Shown in pieces: positions 46,405 through 55,603 of a DNA stretch of 64,000 nucleotides. Every line of letters starts with the position of its first letter. Positions within the stretch are counted from its first letter, which is position 1. The stretch is from Spirochaetales bacterium (GTDB lineage: Bacteria; Spirochaetota; Leptospiria; Leptospirales; Leptonemataceae). The translations under genes were made by a program, and so were the position numbers. The stretch is from assembly GCA_015075425.1 (NCBI GenBank), contig JABTUL010000002.1, forward strand, positions 930,001-994,000. Direction: 5' to 3'. Below the pieces are notes generated by a model. The model worked only from the letters and a program-made list of their open reading frames with translations, was not told the origin of the DNA and did not search any database.

Positions 46405-47025
46405 CTAAGGAGCCTGGGCAGAAACATTGAAGCGAATCAATACATCATCCTTGATCAAATCATCCGCTTTACCTTTGTAATTGATATTGAAATCAAAGCG
46501 TTTGATGGTAAACTCGCTCTGGGCGCTAAAATTCTTGCCTTCCTGCTTGAGCGTCATGGGAAAAGTGATTTCGCGTGTGACTCCGCGCAATTGCAGCTTG
46601 CCCCGGGCCTTATGGGTGAATTTGCCGTCAGCGTTTGGCGTAATGTTCTCCGCGATGAAAGTAGCCCTGGGAAATTGCTGCACATCAAAAAAATCAGGAG
46701 ACTTCAAATGGCCGGTCAGTTTGGCTGAGTCGGAAAAAATGGTGGTCGTATCCACATCCACGCGCACAGCCTTAACAGCTCCAGCAGCATCAAAATAAAC
46801 TTTGCCATCCCATTTTTCAAATCCACCGGTATGATCTCCGGTTACTTTGGCACCGTACCATTCCAGTTTACCACCGGGCGCAAACGGAGCTTCCTTTGCT
46901 CCGGAAGTATCAAGCGTGAGTTCAGTGGTGGCACCGACCTTTGCCTCATTCTTATTGTCCAGCTCGCTTTTACACGCGATTGTGAAAAGCAGGGCGAGCC
47001 CCATAAAAGAAAATCCTCTTAACAT
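46405..47025 (-). CDS. YceI-family lipoprotein
   Basis: 206 residues. The signal MLRGFSFMGLALLFTIAC gives a lipidated Cys 18. The mature part is an eight-stranded YceI lipocalin-like barrel: GKLEWYGAKVTGDHTGGFEKWDG, SAKLTGHLKSPDFFDVQQFP and KLQLRGVTREITFPM. YceI proteins bind long-chain isoprenoids or other amphiphiles in the periplasm. The ATG at 47025 has GAGG close upstream; a longer frame to 47193 lies partly inside the MFS gene. Its TAG stop lies within the right CTAA of the mobile element. Confidence 0.88.
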   Translation of the reverse strand: MLRGFSFMGLALLFTIACKSELDNKNEAKVGATTELTLDTSGAKEAPFAPGGKLEWYGAKVTGDHTGGFEKWDGKVYFDAAGAVKAVRVDVDTTTIFSDSAKLTGHLKSPDFFDVQQFPRATFIAENITPNADGKFTHKARGKLQLRGVTREITFPMTLKQEGKNFSAQSEFTIKRFDFNINYKGKADDLIKDDVLIRFNVSAQAP

Positions 47026-47080
47026 TGTTAACCTCAGTATGAATTGTTCTATTCCAGATGCCTGGAATATAGCCTGTAAT

Positions 47081-48268
47081 TTAACTAACTGAACGCAATC
47101 GGCGAGCAAAAAACATGCACAGTAGAGTCGAGCCTGCGGCAAGATAGCCCACTTGATCCAGGTTACCCAGACTTTGATCGGGTAGTTTAACAAGAATCAG
47201 TCCGGCAATGAAGGATCCCGCACCCATAGTTAATTGCTGAAGCGCTGAATTCAAACTCATGAAGCTGCCACGGTATCGCGGCGCAACACTTCCGGTAATC
47301 ATGGCCAGACCAGGAACCATTCTCCCCGAAACAAATATAAAAAATAATGTTGAAAAAAACAACAAAACTCCTATCGGCGTCCTTCCGATCTGTGTCAGAG
47401 CAATAATCGGCACCAGAGAAATTCCGGTAACAATGAGAAATACGGGTAATTTACCGTAGCGGTCTGCAGCCAGGCCAATGATCCTTGCGCTAAAAAAGGT
47501 CGCCAGTCCGCCCAGCCCGTACAGATGTTTGAGATAGGGTTCGGGAAGACCGGCATTGCCAATGAAGGCCGGGGCCAGATAAGGAATAATGAGAAAGGAG
47601 GCCATCACCATTGTTACCGTAAAGGCAAAGACGGTCCAGTGTGATCTCTCACGGAAAACGGCTCCTAACGTTTCCATTACCGATGCCGGTTTTCCATCCA
47701 TGTGGCCGCGCAGGCGCGGCAGAATCCTATCAACCAGCGGTAAAAGCAGGGCGCCGACCAGGGCTATGGTATAGAAGGGAAGATGCCAGCTTGCCAGGTC
47801 TTTAAGTAACAGTCCCGCCGGAACACCGAGGACAGTTACCAGCGAAAAGGCCATCATCACGGTTCCAGTAGCCGTGCCGCGACGTTCCGGTGGAAAGACA
47901 TCGCCAATGATGGACATGACCAGCGCGGTCATGAGCCCGCCAAAAACTCCGGAAAGGACCCTGGCCAGTAGAAAGATCTCGTAGCTGGGGCTCAGAGCGC
48001 AGAGCAAAGTGCCCAGAATAAAGCCGGCAAAGAAATACTGTATGAGATGCTTACGATCGTATCGATCAATGTAAAACGCCCCGAAGAAACTGGAAAGGCC
48101 GGCCGCGAAGGTGTAGGCTGAAACCAATAGTCCAAAGCGGGCCGTTGAGATATGAAAGTAACTCATGAATTGCGGGCTCAGCGGCATCATGATGACAAAG
48201 TCCAGCATGTGCACGAACTGCATTGCCGCGAGAATAAAGAGGATCCATTTTTCGCGGGCCGTGAACAT
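47081..48268 (-). CDS. MFS transporter
   Basis: 395 residues with 12 hydrophobic spans. Between spans 2 and 3 lies the MFS loop, here DRYDRKHLIQ, and GRVLSGVFGGLMTALVMSIIGDVFPPERRGTA-like sequence follows in spans 4-5 (given here by residue range about 105-140). The family imports or exports small molecules by proton exchange; this one resembles drug/sugar efflux members, substrate unknown. It lies 56 bases upstream of the YceI gene and downstream of the porin, all on the minus strand. Confidence 0.88.
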   Translation of the reverse strand: MFTAREKWILFILAAMQFVHMLDFVIMMPLSPQFMSYFHISTARFGLLVSAYTFAAGLSSFFGAFYIDRYDRKHLIQYFFAGFILGTLLCALSPSYEIFLLARVLSGVFGGLMTALVMSIIGDVFPPERRGTATGTVMMAFSLVTVLGVPAGLLLKDLASWHLPFYTIALVGALLLPLVDRILPRLRGHMDGKPASVMETLGAVFRERSHWTVFAFTVTMVMASFLIIPYLAPAFIGNAGLPEPYLKHLYGLGGLATFFSARIIGLAADRYGKLPVFLIVTGISLVPIIALTQIGRTPIGVLLFFSTLFFIFVSGRMVPGLAMITGSVAPRYRGSFMSLNSALQQLTMGAGSFIAGLILVKLPDQSLGNLDQVGYLAAGSTLLCMFFARRLRSVS

Positions 48269-48327
48269 AGAATCCAGAGTTTTCCCGGCGGGTCCGGTGG
48301 CTCTAAAAAAAGGCCCGAATCCGGACG

Positions 48328-48362
48328 CACGGTGAATGCTTCAATGCATACACCGTGCAGTC
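48328..48362 (-). terminator. Hairpin between the porin and MFS genes
   Basis: GCACGGTG-AATGC and GCAT-ACACCGTGC form a long, slightly interrupted stem after the porin stop. A run of seven T follows on the minus strand but only some 15-20 bases further on, so this is a possible rather than certain terminator. Confidence 0.4.
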
Positions 48363-48378
48363 GCTTAAAGGTCAGGAA

Positions 48379-50217
48379 TCAGAAGATGAAGCCCAGGCCA
48401 AAGTTCACGCGATCCATTTTATTGTTACTGGAATTGCGTTGTTCAATGTCTTTGTGATAATTACTGGCCGACTGGTGTTTTTCATAGTCGAGTTTCAGAA
48501 CCACGTTGGGGTGTGGATAGTAGGCCAGGCCGGCGGTTACGACCGTGCGATCATTTACCGCGTTTGGGCCACCGCCCATACGGTAGGAGTAACCCTGCTT
48601 TTTGAGTTCAGCATTGGCAGCTTTTTCCAGATCATTGGTGATGATGCCCACACTGCGGCCACCGGACAGGTCGTCAAACGTGCGACAGCGGCTCAATGAC
48701 TCTTCCGTGCAGATGTAGTCCAGAATCTGATCCTGGAGTCCGTAGCGTGCTGTTTGACGCTGGGTATTGATTCGCTCGGGCCGGACAAAGAGTACGAGTC
48801 GCTGGTCGGGAATGCCTATTAAGCTGAATAGGTCATAGCCGATTTCCAGATAACCACCTTCTGCCACCATGCCGACATTCTGACCTGTTTTTTTGTTCAG
48901 AGCACGTGTGTCCTCTTCATTCATCCAGCCACGCGCGGCCAGTGCCCGGGCCGTAAAGGCGCCCTTTTCAAAGAGGAAGTGCCCCTCGGCGATGTGAACT
49001 GTTACAGGGGTGAAACGCGAAATTTCATCCTGCAGCGAATCTTCCAGGGAATATTCCTGGACGACTTTTAAGTTTCCCGTTGTTGTGCTGGCCGTGACCA
49101 GTTTGATTTTACTATTGGGATCATTGGGATCGATGAGTTTTGTTCGTGCGCCGGGACTGACGCCCAGGATTTCGTTTTGTCCGTGCTGTCCCTGATAGTA
49201 AGATGCACCAACAGTCAATTCCTGCCAGGGTTTGAGATCAGCGGAAACGACACCGGCCAGACCGTCCATGCGGGATTTGCTGCCTTTGGTGCGATTTTCG
49301 CGCAGCCAGCTTGATGCTGAACTGTTATTGGCTCGCCCGCCATTAACCACGCCGGCCCGGTAAATGAATTTTTCGCCGATGTTCCCGTGAACGATCATTC
49401 CCATCTCGCGCCAGGTAGTGGGGATGATGGCAGTTTCCGTCAGGGGTCTTTCTACCGGGTAGAAGGTAGTTGGTTCGTGTAGAAGGTTTGTAATTCCCAT
49501 GGGGATCAAGTGCAAACCTACAGCTACCTGAAATTCTTCCCGGATTTTGAAATCCACATACATGAACTCGACAAAGACCTCTGGAATCGTCGTTGCATTG
49601 CTTTTGCCGGTGCCGTCGGTGATCGTGGCTTCTTCAAAGCCTGCATGCTCGTACTCGATTTCCGTATTCAACAAAATCCAGTCATTGAAACGATAACCGG
49701 CGTATAGAATGAACCGATGCAAATCAGTCACATCATTGGGTTTGCCCCGGTTTCGTGCATAGTCATTGAAGCAGCTTTCCCGTTCTGTTACGTTGTCCAG
49801 GAATGCCAGACAACCTGCCCGGGATTCATTGCGTTTTTTCTTGAAGTGCTTGAACTTTGCCTCGCCGTAGCCCCCCCAGGTCAGGCCTTCGCCTTTCCAG
49901 TACACTTCCGAAGCTGCCGGCCCGAGCCCATCTTTACTTTTGTATTCTTTACGGGTGGCCTTGCCCAGTTTGAGTCGTTCAATTTCTTCCTCGAGGATTT
50001 TCATTCGATCTTCAAGGGACTGCTCAGCACGGCGCCGCCCCTCTTTGAGTTCGATTCCTTCTTCCTGTTCATCCGCTCCGGGCTTTGCTTCTACCTTGAC
50101 CGGGTCCTTCTCCTGAGCCAGTAAATTGGAGCTCAGACTGAGAATCACCGCAAAGGCCATGGCCGCAAGCCAGGCGGGCAGGGAGAGGAACTCCTGTTCC
50201 TGTTTTCTATCGTTCAT
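48379..50217 (-). CDS. Outer-membrane beta-barrel porin-like protein with N-terminal coiled coil
   Basis: 612 residues. Signal peptide to about residue 35 (SSNLLAQ), then an acidic stretch and a coiled coil at 60-92 (RRAEQSLEDRMKILEEEIERLK), as in trimeric porins of the phosphate-selective/OprP type. The rest alternates hydrophobic and polar residues in about 16 strands (YAGYRFNDWILLNTEIEYEHA; VFVEFMYVDFKI), and the chain ends in Phe (NFGLGFIF), the usual outer-membrane assembly signal. It probably forms a diffusion channel. AAAGGG precedes the ATG. Family identity is moderate; the barrel prediction is good. Confidence 0.82.
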   Translation of the reverse strand: MNDRKQEQEFLSLPAWLAAMAFAVILSLSSNLLAQEKDPVKVEAKPGADEQEEGIELKEGRRRAEQSLEDRMKILEEEIERLKLGKATRKEYKSKDGLGPAASEVYWKGEGLTWGGYGEAKFKHFKKKRNESRAGCLAFLDNVTERESCFNDYARNRGKPNDVTDLHRFILYAGYRFNDWILLNTEIEYEHAGFEEATITDGTGKSNATTIPEVFVEFMYVDFKIREEFQVAVGLHLIPMGITNLLHEPTTFYPVERPLTETAIIPTTWREMGMIVHGNIGEKFIYRAGVVNGGRANNSSASSWLRENRTKGSKSRMDGLAGVVSADLKPWQELTVGASYYQGQHGQNEILGVSPGARTKLIDPNDPNSKIKLVTASTTTGNLKVVQEYSLEDSLQDEISRFTPVTVHIAEGHFLFEKGAFTARALAARGWMNEEDTRALNKKTGQNVGMVAEGGYLEIGYDLFSLIGIPDQRLVLFVRPERINTQRQTARYGLQDQILDYICTEESLSRCRTFDDLSGGRSVGIITNDLEKAANAELKKQGYSYRMGGGPNAVNDRTVVTAGLAYYPHPNVVLKLDYEKHQSASNYHKDIEQRNSSNNKMDRVNFGLGFIF

Positions 50218-50400
50218 TGCTCATTACCCTTTGCCCTGAGGCTTTTTTCGATTTTGAGACTCAGTTTTAATTGGCTTCCCCCGGGCAAGCACTTCTGAGA
50301 CTGCGTATCAATTTCATGAAAGTGCCCGGACCGCAAAAAACAGTGGCCAAGGCGCTCGAATGTGAGCTGCTGGCCCTTCAAAAGAGCCAAGGAGACCCAG

Positions 50401-51558
50401 GTGAGTCAGTTGAGCGAGAATGCCCGTGCCGGCATAGCAGGTTACTATTTGCAGTTTGGAGGACAGGGGGCGCCCTGGCTGAAAGAGCTTTCCGCCTATT
50501 TTGGAGCCGATAATCACCAGAAATTCTTTTCAGTGGTTTTCGATGCATTGAAGGCTGAGAGAGGCCGTGTTGAGGGCACCGTCGGCCTGCCACAGGGCAT
50601 CGACCTTGAAACCTGGCTTAAGAAACCGGAAAGCGTGCCTGATGAAGACTACCTGGGTTGTGCAGCTGTCTCCATTCCGATGATTCAGGTCACCCAGCTG
50701 GCGCACTTTGAATTTTTGACTTCAAAGTCAGGGTATGAGCGCAAAACTCTAATCGGTCAGGCCAGAGGCGCTACCGGTCACAGCCAGGGCCTGATTCCCG
50801 CAGCCCTCGTGTCCATGGCCCATAATGATTCCGAATATTACGAACATGTGGCGCAGTTTGTAAAATACCTTCTGTATCTGGGAGTCCGGGCCCAGGAGGC
50901 CTTCCCTTACTTTGCTGCCACAGAAGCGGAAATGGCTGACTCGTTGGCGCTGGACAGCAAAAATCCCGCACCCATGGTGGCGGTTCTTGGTGAAACCCAT
51001 GAGTTCATTGGAGGACTGGTGAAAGAGGTGAACGCTACTTTGCCGGCCGACAAGCAGATCTATATCAGTCTTTACAACTCACCGGTGAATCGGATTCTCA
51101 GTTCGTTTCGCAGTTCACTCATTGCATTCAACAAGCGCATCAAGCCCCTAATTGATGAGAAAAAAATAAAATTTGTATATTTACGCACAACCTGCCCGTT
51201 CCACTGCAGTTTGATGGAGCCTGTTCGTCCCCTGTTTGAAGCAGATATCAAGCGCCTGGGTTTCAGCTATCCGGGTTCCGATCTTAAAATTCCTGTGTAT
51301 TCTTTCTGGGATGGACGCAATATGCAAAATGATACGGACCTTGCGATTCCCATGTACATAGACATGGCTATCAACGCCCTCTACTGGGACAAGTCGATTG
51401 ACCCGGCCGCTCGCGATAGTAAAGTGACTCATATTATCGATTTTGGTCCGGGCAAAACCAGTCAGCGGTTGACCCAGGATACCCTGGAAAGCCTTGCTGC
51501 GGAAAAGTCGGTTCTTGCCGTTGCCGTCCCTAAAGATCAAAAGGAGCTCTTCTCCTGA
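50401..51558 (+). CDS. Malonyl/acyl-transferase-domain protein (FabD/FAS-like)
   Basis: 385 residues from a GTG with AAGGAG six bases upstream; a longer reading to 50362 lacks a site. N-terminal YYLQFGGQGAPW and the nucleophile elbow GATGHSQG (Ser 128) are typical of malonyl-CoA/ACP transacylases, and the distal His lies in TCPFHCSLM near 278. It is longer than FabD (about 310), with insertions like those of the transacylase domain of type I fatty-acid synthases. It may load acyl groups for a lipid or polyketide-like product. The next gene (SDR epimerase) overlaps its stop codon by one base. Confidence 0.82.
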   Translation: MSQLSENARAGIAGYYLQFGGQGAPWLKELSAYFGADNHQKFFSVVFDALKAERGRVEGTVGLPQGIDLETWLKKPESVPDEDYLGCAAVSIPMIQVTQLAHFEFLTSKSGYERKTLIGQARGATGHSQGLIPAALVSMAHNDSEYYEHVAQFVKYLLYLGVRAQEAFPYFAATEAEMADSLALDSKNPAPMVAVLGETHEFIGGLVKEVNATLPADKQIYISLYNSPVNRILSSFRSSLIAFNKRIKPLIDEKKIKFVYLRTTCPFHCSLMEPVRPLFEADIKRLGFSYPGSDLKIPVYSFWDGRNMQNDTDLAIPMYIDMAINALYWDKSIDPAARDSKVTHIIDFGPGKTSQRLTQDTLESLAAEKSVLAVAVPKDQKELFS

Positions 51559-52592
51559 TGAAAGTATTGGTTACCGGCGGCTGCGGGTTTCTTGGATCAC
51601 ATGTCTGTGAACTTTTTCGTAAAGAAGGCTGGGAAGTTATCAGTTATGACAATTTGACCAAGTATGAATTGGGTCGGACGGGGTACGGCGCGGAAAAAAC
51701 CCGGGAATACAACTGGAATTTCCTCAAAGCGATGGGCTGTTCCATGGTCAAAGCCGATGTCTGCGATGATGAGGCTCTCCGTGATTATTCTTCTGGTTGC
51801 GACTTTCTGGTGCATACTGCGGCGCAACCGGCCATGACCATCTCGTGGGAGAATCCGCGATTGGATTTTAACACGAATGTGCTGGGGACTTTTAACGTCC
51901 TGGATGCGGCGCGGGTGCATCGCATTCCCGTAGTGAACACTTCTTCTATCCATGTTTATGGCAATTCGATCAATGCAACACTCAAAGAAAGCGCTACCTC
52001 CTATGACCGCGATCCGATAGCCATCGCTGAGGATCATCCGGTCATGGTGGGAGAGATCAGTCCACTCCATGCATCCAAAATGTCCGCCGAGCACTATGTG
52101 CGCACGTTTACCGATATGCTGAGGACTCCGGCTGCTTCCTTCCGCTACACGGGAATCTATGGGCCGCGCCAGTTTGGTGGCGAAGACCACGGCTGGGTAG
52201 CCAACTTTGCTATCCGCGGCGCACTGGACTGGCCGCTGCGCATTTTTGGCACCGGAAAGCAAGCCCGGGATATTTTATTCGCAGAGGACGGCGCCCGTGC
52301 TTATCTGGATTATTTCAAAAACCCCGTGCCGGGCGTGTACAACATCGGCGGTGGCCCGGCGCATCGGATCAGCCTCGTGGAATGCATTGACCTTCTGGGT
52401 GAAATTTTAGGCCGCAAATTGCCCGTGGAATTTCACCCGGAACGCCCTGGAGATATGCGCTACTTTGTGTGTGATATTACCGCCGCAAACAAGAGCTTTG
52501 GATTTTCACCTGCTGTGAAACCGCGCGAAGGCGTTACTCGACTCCTTAAATGGATCGATGAGAATAAAGAGGTTTTCGAAATCAGCTCATAA
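51558..52592 (+). CDS. Extended SDR, NAD-dependent sugar epimerase-like
   Basis: 344 residues. Rossmann motif VTGGCGFLGSH (5-15), VHTAAQPA, NTSSIHVYG with the catalytic Ser/Thr, and FRYTGIYGPRQFGG. The active-site YxxxK is altered: the segment SPLHASKMSAE places Leu 170 where Tyr should be, with Lys 174 kept. The rest resembles CDP-paratose/tyvelose epimerases or dehydratase-like enzymes. The start shares one base with the stop of the transacylase gene, so the two are co-translated. Convergent overlap of 11 bases with the GGDEF-EAL gene. Substrate unknown; it may work without the Tyr or be a pseudo-enzyme. Confidence 0.85.
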   Translation: MKVLVTGGCGFLGSHVCELFRKEGWEVISYDNLTKYELGRTGYGAEKTREYNWNFLKAMGCSMVKADVCDDEALRDYSSGCDFLVHTAAQPAMTISWENPRLDFNTNVLGTFNVLDAARVHRIPVVNTSSIHVYGNSINATLKESATSYDRDPIAIAEDHPVMVGEISPLHASKMSAEHYVRTFTDMLRTPAASFRYTGIYGPRQFGGEDHGWVANFAIRGALDWPLRIFGTGKQARDILFAEDGARAYLDYFKNPVPGVYNIGGGPAHRISLVECIDLLGEILGRKLPVEFHPERPGDMRYFVCDITAANKSFGFSPAVKPREGVTRLLKWIDENKEVFEISS

Positions 52593-54645
52593 AAAATTGC
52601 CCGGCTTCCTCGGCGCTCAAAGGCCTTGAGTACAGGTACCCCTGAGCGTTGTCGCAATCAAGTTCGCGCAGTAGATCCTGCTGGCTTTCATATTCGACTC
52701 CTTCGGCGACTACGGTAACGCCCAGGTCACGCGCCATGCCAAGGACAGATTTTATGATATGGTAGGAGTCTTTATTTTCCTGCGCAGCAGCCTGGATAAA
52801 AGAGCGATCAATTTTCAGACAATCCACGGGCAGTTCATTAAGATAGCTCAACGAGGAATAGCCGGTGCCAAAGTCATCAATGGCCAGTTTAACGCCCAAG
52901 CCACGGAGGTTATGGGCTATCTGCAGAACCTGTCCCAGATCAGAAATGAGGGTGCTTTCCGTAATTTCCAATCGCAACCGATGTGGTTCAATGTTCGCCT
53001 CGTTCAGGGCATCCCGAACCAGCGTTACCAGATCACCATGAGTGAACTGTCTGATAGAAACATTGACACTCATGATGAGATCAGCGCGCCCCGACCAGGC
53101 CTTCAGTTGCTGTAAGGCTTTTTTCAGGACCCAGGCACCGATGGGGAGAATCATGCCAGTATCTTCAGCAACCGGTATAAACAGGTCCGGGGCAATCAAA
53201 CCGCGCCCGGGCCGTTGCCAGCGGAGGAGAGCTTCAAATCCTTCCAGCCGATTTGAGCTGAGCGCAACAATGGGCTGGTAAACCAGTTCCAGTTCATCAT
53301 TTTCAATGGCGGCCTTCAATGCCGCTTCCATTTCTATCATTTCCAGAATATTACGTTGCATCTCTGCGCTAAAAAATATGTATGGTTTCTGCTGCTCCTT
53401 GGCCCGGTACATGGCAATGTCTGCATCGCGCATCAAATCTTCTGCAGCATGGTAGGTGTCTTCATAAACGACGATGCCCATGCTGCCCGCTGATTGCAGG
53501 CGTTGCCCGTTTACTTCAATGCCGTGATGAAGCCGGTCCTGGATGCGATTCAGGATGCCCGTAATTTCATCGCTGGAATGAAAATCCTCGAGAAGGAGGG
53601 CAAACTCGTCGCCACCCAGTCGGGCAGCGGTGTCCGTTGCTCGTATTGCTGAGGTCAGAATTTTTCCCACTTCTATCAACAATTTATCCCCGGTCAGGTG
53701 GCCCATAGTGTCATTGACTTTCTTGAATCGATCCAGATCTATCAGAACCAGGGCAAAGGGATAGGGTTTGCGTTTGGCCCGTTCCAGGGCGCGGCTGAGT
53801 CGCTCATTGAAAAGATTACGATTGGGCAGACCGGTCAGCGCATCGTGAAAGGCCTGATGCACAATAATTGCTTCATTTTGTTTGCGCTCGCTTATGTCCT
53901 GATAAATAAAATATATTCCATTGATTTCATTATCTATGACGACGGGAAACCCCTGCACACTCACCGGGATAAGCGTCCCATCACGATGCAGCCGCTCCGT
54001 TTCCAGCGTTGCGGAATGACCTGAAAGAATGAGGGCCCGGTAGTTCTCTGCTTCAGTGAGACGATCCGGAGGAATTATGGCCGATTGTAGATGACTACCA
54101 AGGATATCGGTTGCACGCCAGCCAAAGAGAGATTCAAAGGCTGGATTGCACATGCGGACGTGACGATCTGCATCAAGCAGAACAATTCCCACAGGGGCAC
54201 CATCAAAGAGCTGATGGTAGAGGATCGTCTGTCGTTCCAGAGAGCGTTCCATTTGCTTTCGATCTGTGATATCGATTACCGTTCCTTCGTAGTAAGGAGC
54301 GCCGCTTGTTTCGTCCTGCATCAAGCGTGCGTTCTCGGAAATCCAGATGATCGCTCCGTCCTTGCGCCGGACCTGGGATTCAAATTGCAGGACCTGCCCG
54401 TGTTTTTCCATGGCCCGGGCAAATTCCGTGCGACGTTCCGGCTCGACGTAGAGCTGGGTACCAATGTCCTCGAAATGTAGCATCAATTCGTGAGGATCTT
54501 CAAACCCGTAGATTTCCGCCAGGCGGTTATTCACCAGCAGATAGCGGCCCTCAACAGACGTAATGAAGATGCCTTCTACGGCATGATCAAAGAGGTTTCG
54601 ATAAACACGGGAATCCCGGTCAGACGGGGTAAAAAGGGAATTCAT
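52582..54645 (-). CDS. PAS-PAS-GGDEF-EAL cyclic-di-GMP signalling protein
   Basis: 687 residues. Two PAS domains (about 10-130 and 135-255, each with a following PAC-like DITERKQ-like segment), a GGDEF domain (about 265-430) with the intact signature RLGGDEFALLLED, and an EAL domain (about 435-685) with FEALLRW, the metal ligands in IDDFGTGYSS and VVAEGVE. Both activities may be functional, or one may regulate the other. It lies in the cytoplasm (no membrane span). It makes or breaks c-di-GMP in response to ligand or redox signals. The ATG at 54645 has AGGGGAT upstream. Confidence 0.93.
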   Translation of the reverse strand: MNSLFTPSDRDSRVYRNLFDHAVEGIFITSVEGRYLLVNNRLAEIYGFEDPHELMLHFEDIGTQLYVEPERRTEFARAMEKHGQVLQFESQVRRKDGAIIWISENARLMQDETSGAPYYEGTVIDITDRKQMERSLERQTILYHQLFDGAPVGIVLLDADRHVRMCNPAFESLFGWRATDILGSHLQSAIIPPDRLTEAENYRALILSGHSATLETERLHRDGTLIPVSVQGFPVVIDNEINGIYFIYQDISERKQNEAIIVHQAFHDALTGLPNRNLFNERLSRALERAKRKPYPFALVLIDLDRFKKVNDTMGHLTGDKLLIEVGKILTSAIRATDTAARLGGDEFALLLEDFHSSDEITGILNRIQDRLHHGIEVNGQRLQSAGSMGIVVYEDTYHAAEDLMRDADIAMYRAKEQQKPYIFFSAEMQRNILEMIEMEAALKAAIENDELELVYQPIVALSSNRLEGFEALLRWQRPGRGLIAPDLFIPVAEDTGMILPIGAWVLKKALQQLKAWSGRADLIMSVNVSIRQFTHGDLVTLVRDALNEANIEPHRLRLEITESTLISDLGQVLQIAHNLRGLGVKLAIDDFGTGYSSLSYLNELPVDCLKIDRSFIQAAAQENKDSYHIIKSVLGMARDLGVTVVAEGVEYESQQDLLRELDCDNAQGYLYSRPLSAEEAGQFFMS

Positions 54646-54810
54646 TGTTTATCCCCTATTCTGCAAGAAGTGTGCCGGACTCAAAATCGGTCCTTTTCCA
54701 CCGGAAAAAGCCGCGCATTTGCCCTTTCGGAGGCAATTTGCTTCTGTCCGGGGCAGGGAAAAATCCGACCCAGGCTCCATTTCCATACAGGCCCGCGTCG
54801 ATACAGTATC

Positions 54811-55563
54811 ATGCAATCGGCGCTCTGGGTCATGCTTGGCACCGCCCTTCTGGCAACTCTTTCCTGGGACGCTCCCTGGCTTTTGCCCTTCAAGTTGCTT
54901 GTGGTTCTGGTGCACGAAATCTGGCACGCTCTTCTTACCGTACTTACTGGAGGCCAGGTGGATGGGCTCAGTATTGGTTGGGACGGCAGCGGTGAAACCA
55001 GTGTGACCGGCCTCACCGGCCTCATACCTTTTACTCTGAGTGTTTCTGCCGGTTACCTGGGTTCGATGATCGTGGGTGGTGTGCTACTGGCCTGCAGTTT
55101 GCAACGCAAGCGTGAGCGGATGATTTTACTTTCGCTGGGAATTTCCCTGGGCTACTTCGCCGCCCTCTACATGGAGCCGATGGGCCTTGCTTTCAACACA
55201 GCAGCGGGCTGGGCTGCGGCTTTTGGTCTGGCTTCTTTTCTGCCGGGTTGGTTTATGCGCATCATGCTGGGCTCCACCGGCACGGTAATCGTCTGGTACT
55301 GCCTCTATGATATGTTCGATTTTGCCGGACAGATTGAACACACAGATGCGGGGATTCTGGCACAATTTCTGGTGCAACAGGGAATGGTTGTGGACGCCGA
55401 TTTCCTGAGTTATGCCATATCCTTCAGCTGGGTTGCCATTATGCTTGCGGTGATGGCCTACACTCTCTGGCCGGCACTGCGCTCCGGCGAAGCGCCTTCC
55501 GGACAGGAAGGCGGTCCGGTTATGGTTGAGACCTGTCTACCACCAGAGAATCCGCGTTTTTGA
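54811..55563 (+). CDS. M50B-like membrane metalloprotease family protein
   Basis: 250 residues with six or so hydrophobic spans and VHEIWHALLT at 34-43, the HExxH metal motif (His 35, Glu 36, His 39) within a span, as in M50 site-2-type proteases. GLSIGWDGSGETSV follows, matching the small-domain pattern of the M50B group. A distal Asp motif is not clear to me (YDMFDFAG near 170 is a candidate). The ATG at 54811 is chosen over a longer frame to 54490 that lies antisense to the preceding gene. Function: possibly intramembrane proteolysis; uncertain. Confidence 0.75.
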   Translation: MQSALWVMLGTALLATLSWDAPWLLPFKLLVVLVHEIWHALLTVLTGGQVDGLSIGWDGSGETSVTGLTGLIPFTLSVSAGYLGSMIVGGVLLACSLQRKRERMILLSLGISLGYFAALYMEPMGLAFNTAAGWAAAFGLASFLPGWFMRIMLGSTGTVIVWYCLYDMFDFAGQIEHTDAGILAQFLVQQGMVVDADFLSYAISFSWVAIMLAVMAYTLWPALRSGEAPSGQEGGPVMVETCLPPENPRF

Positions 55564-55603
55564 AAAGTATTTGAGCCTGCAGCTGCCCTGATTTCGGTAG
55601 AGT

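Larger units (their letters stand above)
46142..46408. mobile_element. MITE-like element with 18-bp terminal inverted repeats and CTAA target duplication
   Basis: The element spans 46146-46404 (259 bp). Its ends, CCCGGATTATTCGTGAAA and TTTCATGAATAATCCGGG, match at 17 of 18 positions as an inverted repeat, and CTAA flanks both sides (46142-46145, 46405-46408). There is no transposase gene and no protein-like frame. The left half is GC-rich and highly structured: CCTTACCCCTG (46185) pairs with CAGGGGCAAGG (46256), enclosing CCCCGCAT/ATGCGGGG (46197-46230). The right half holds a bidirectional terminator and a promoter-like sequence. It sits exactly between the stop codons of truD and the YceI gene. 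IS families with four-base YTAR duplications fit; I cannot name the parent. Confidence 0.75.
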
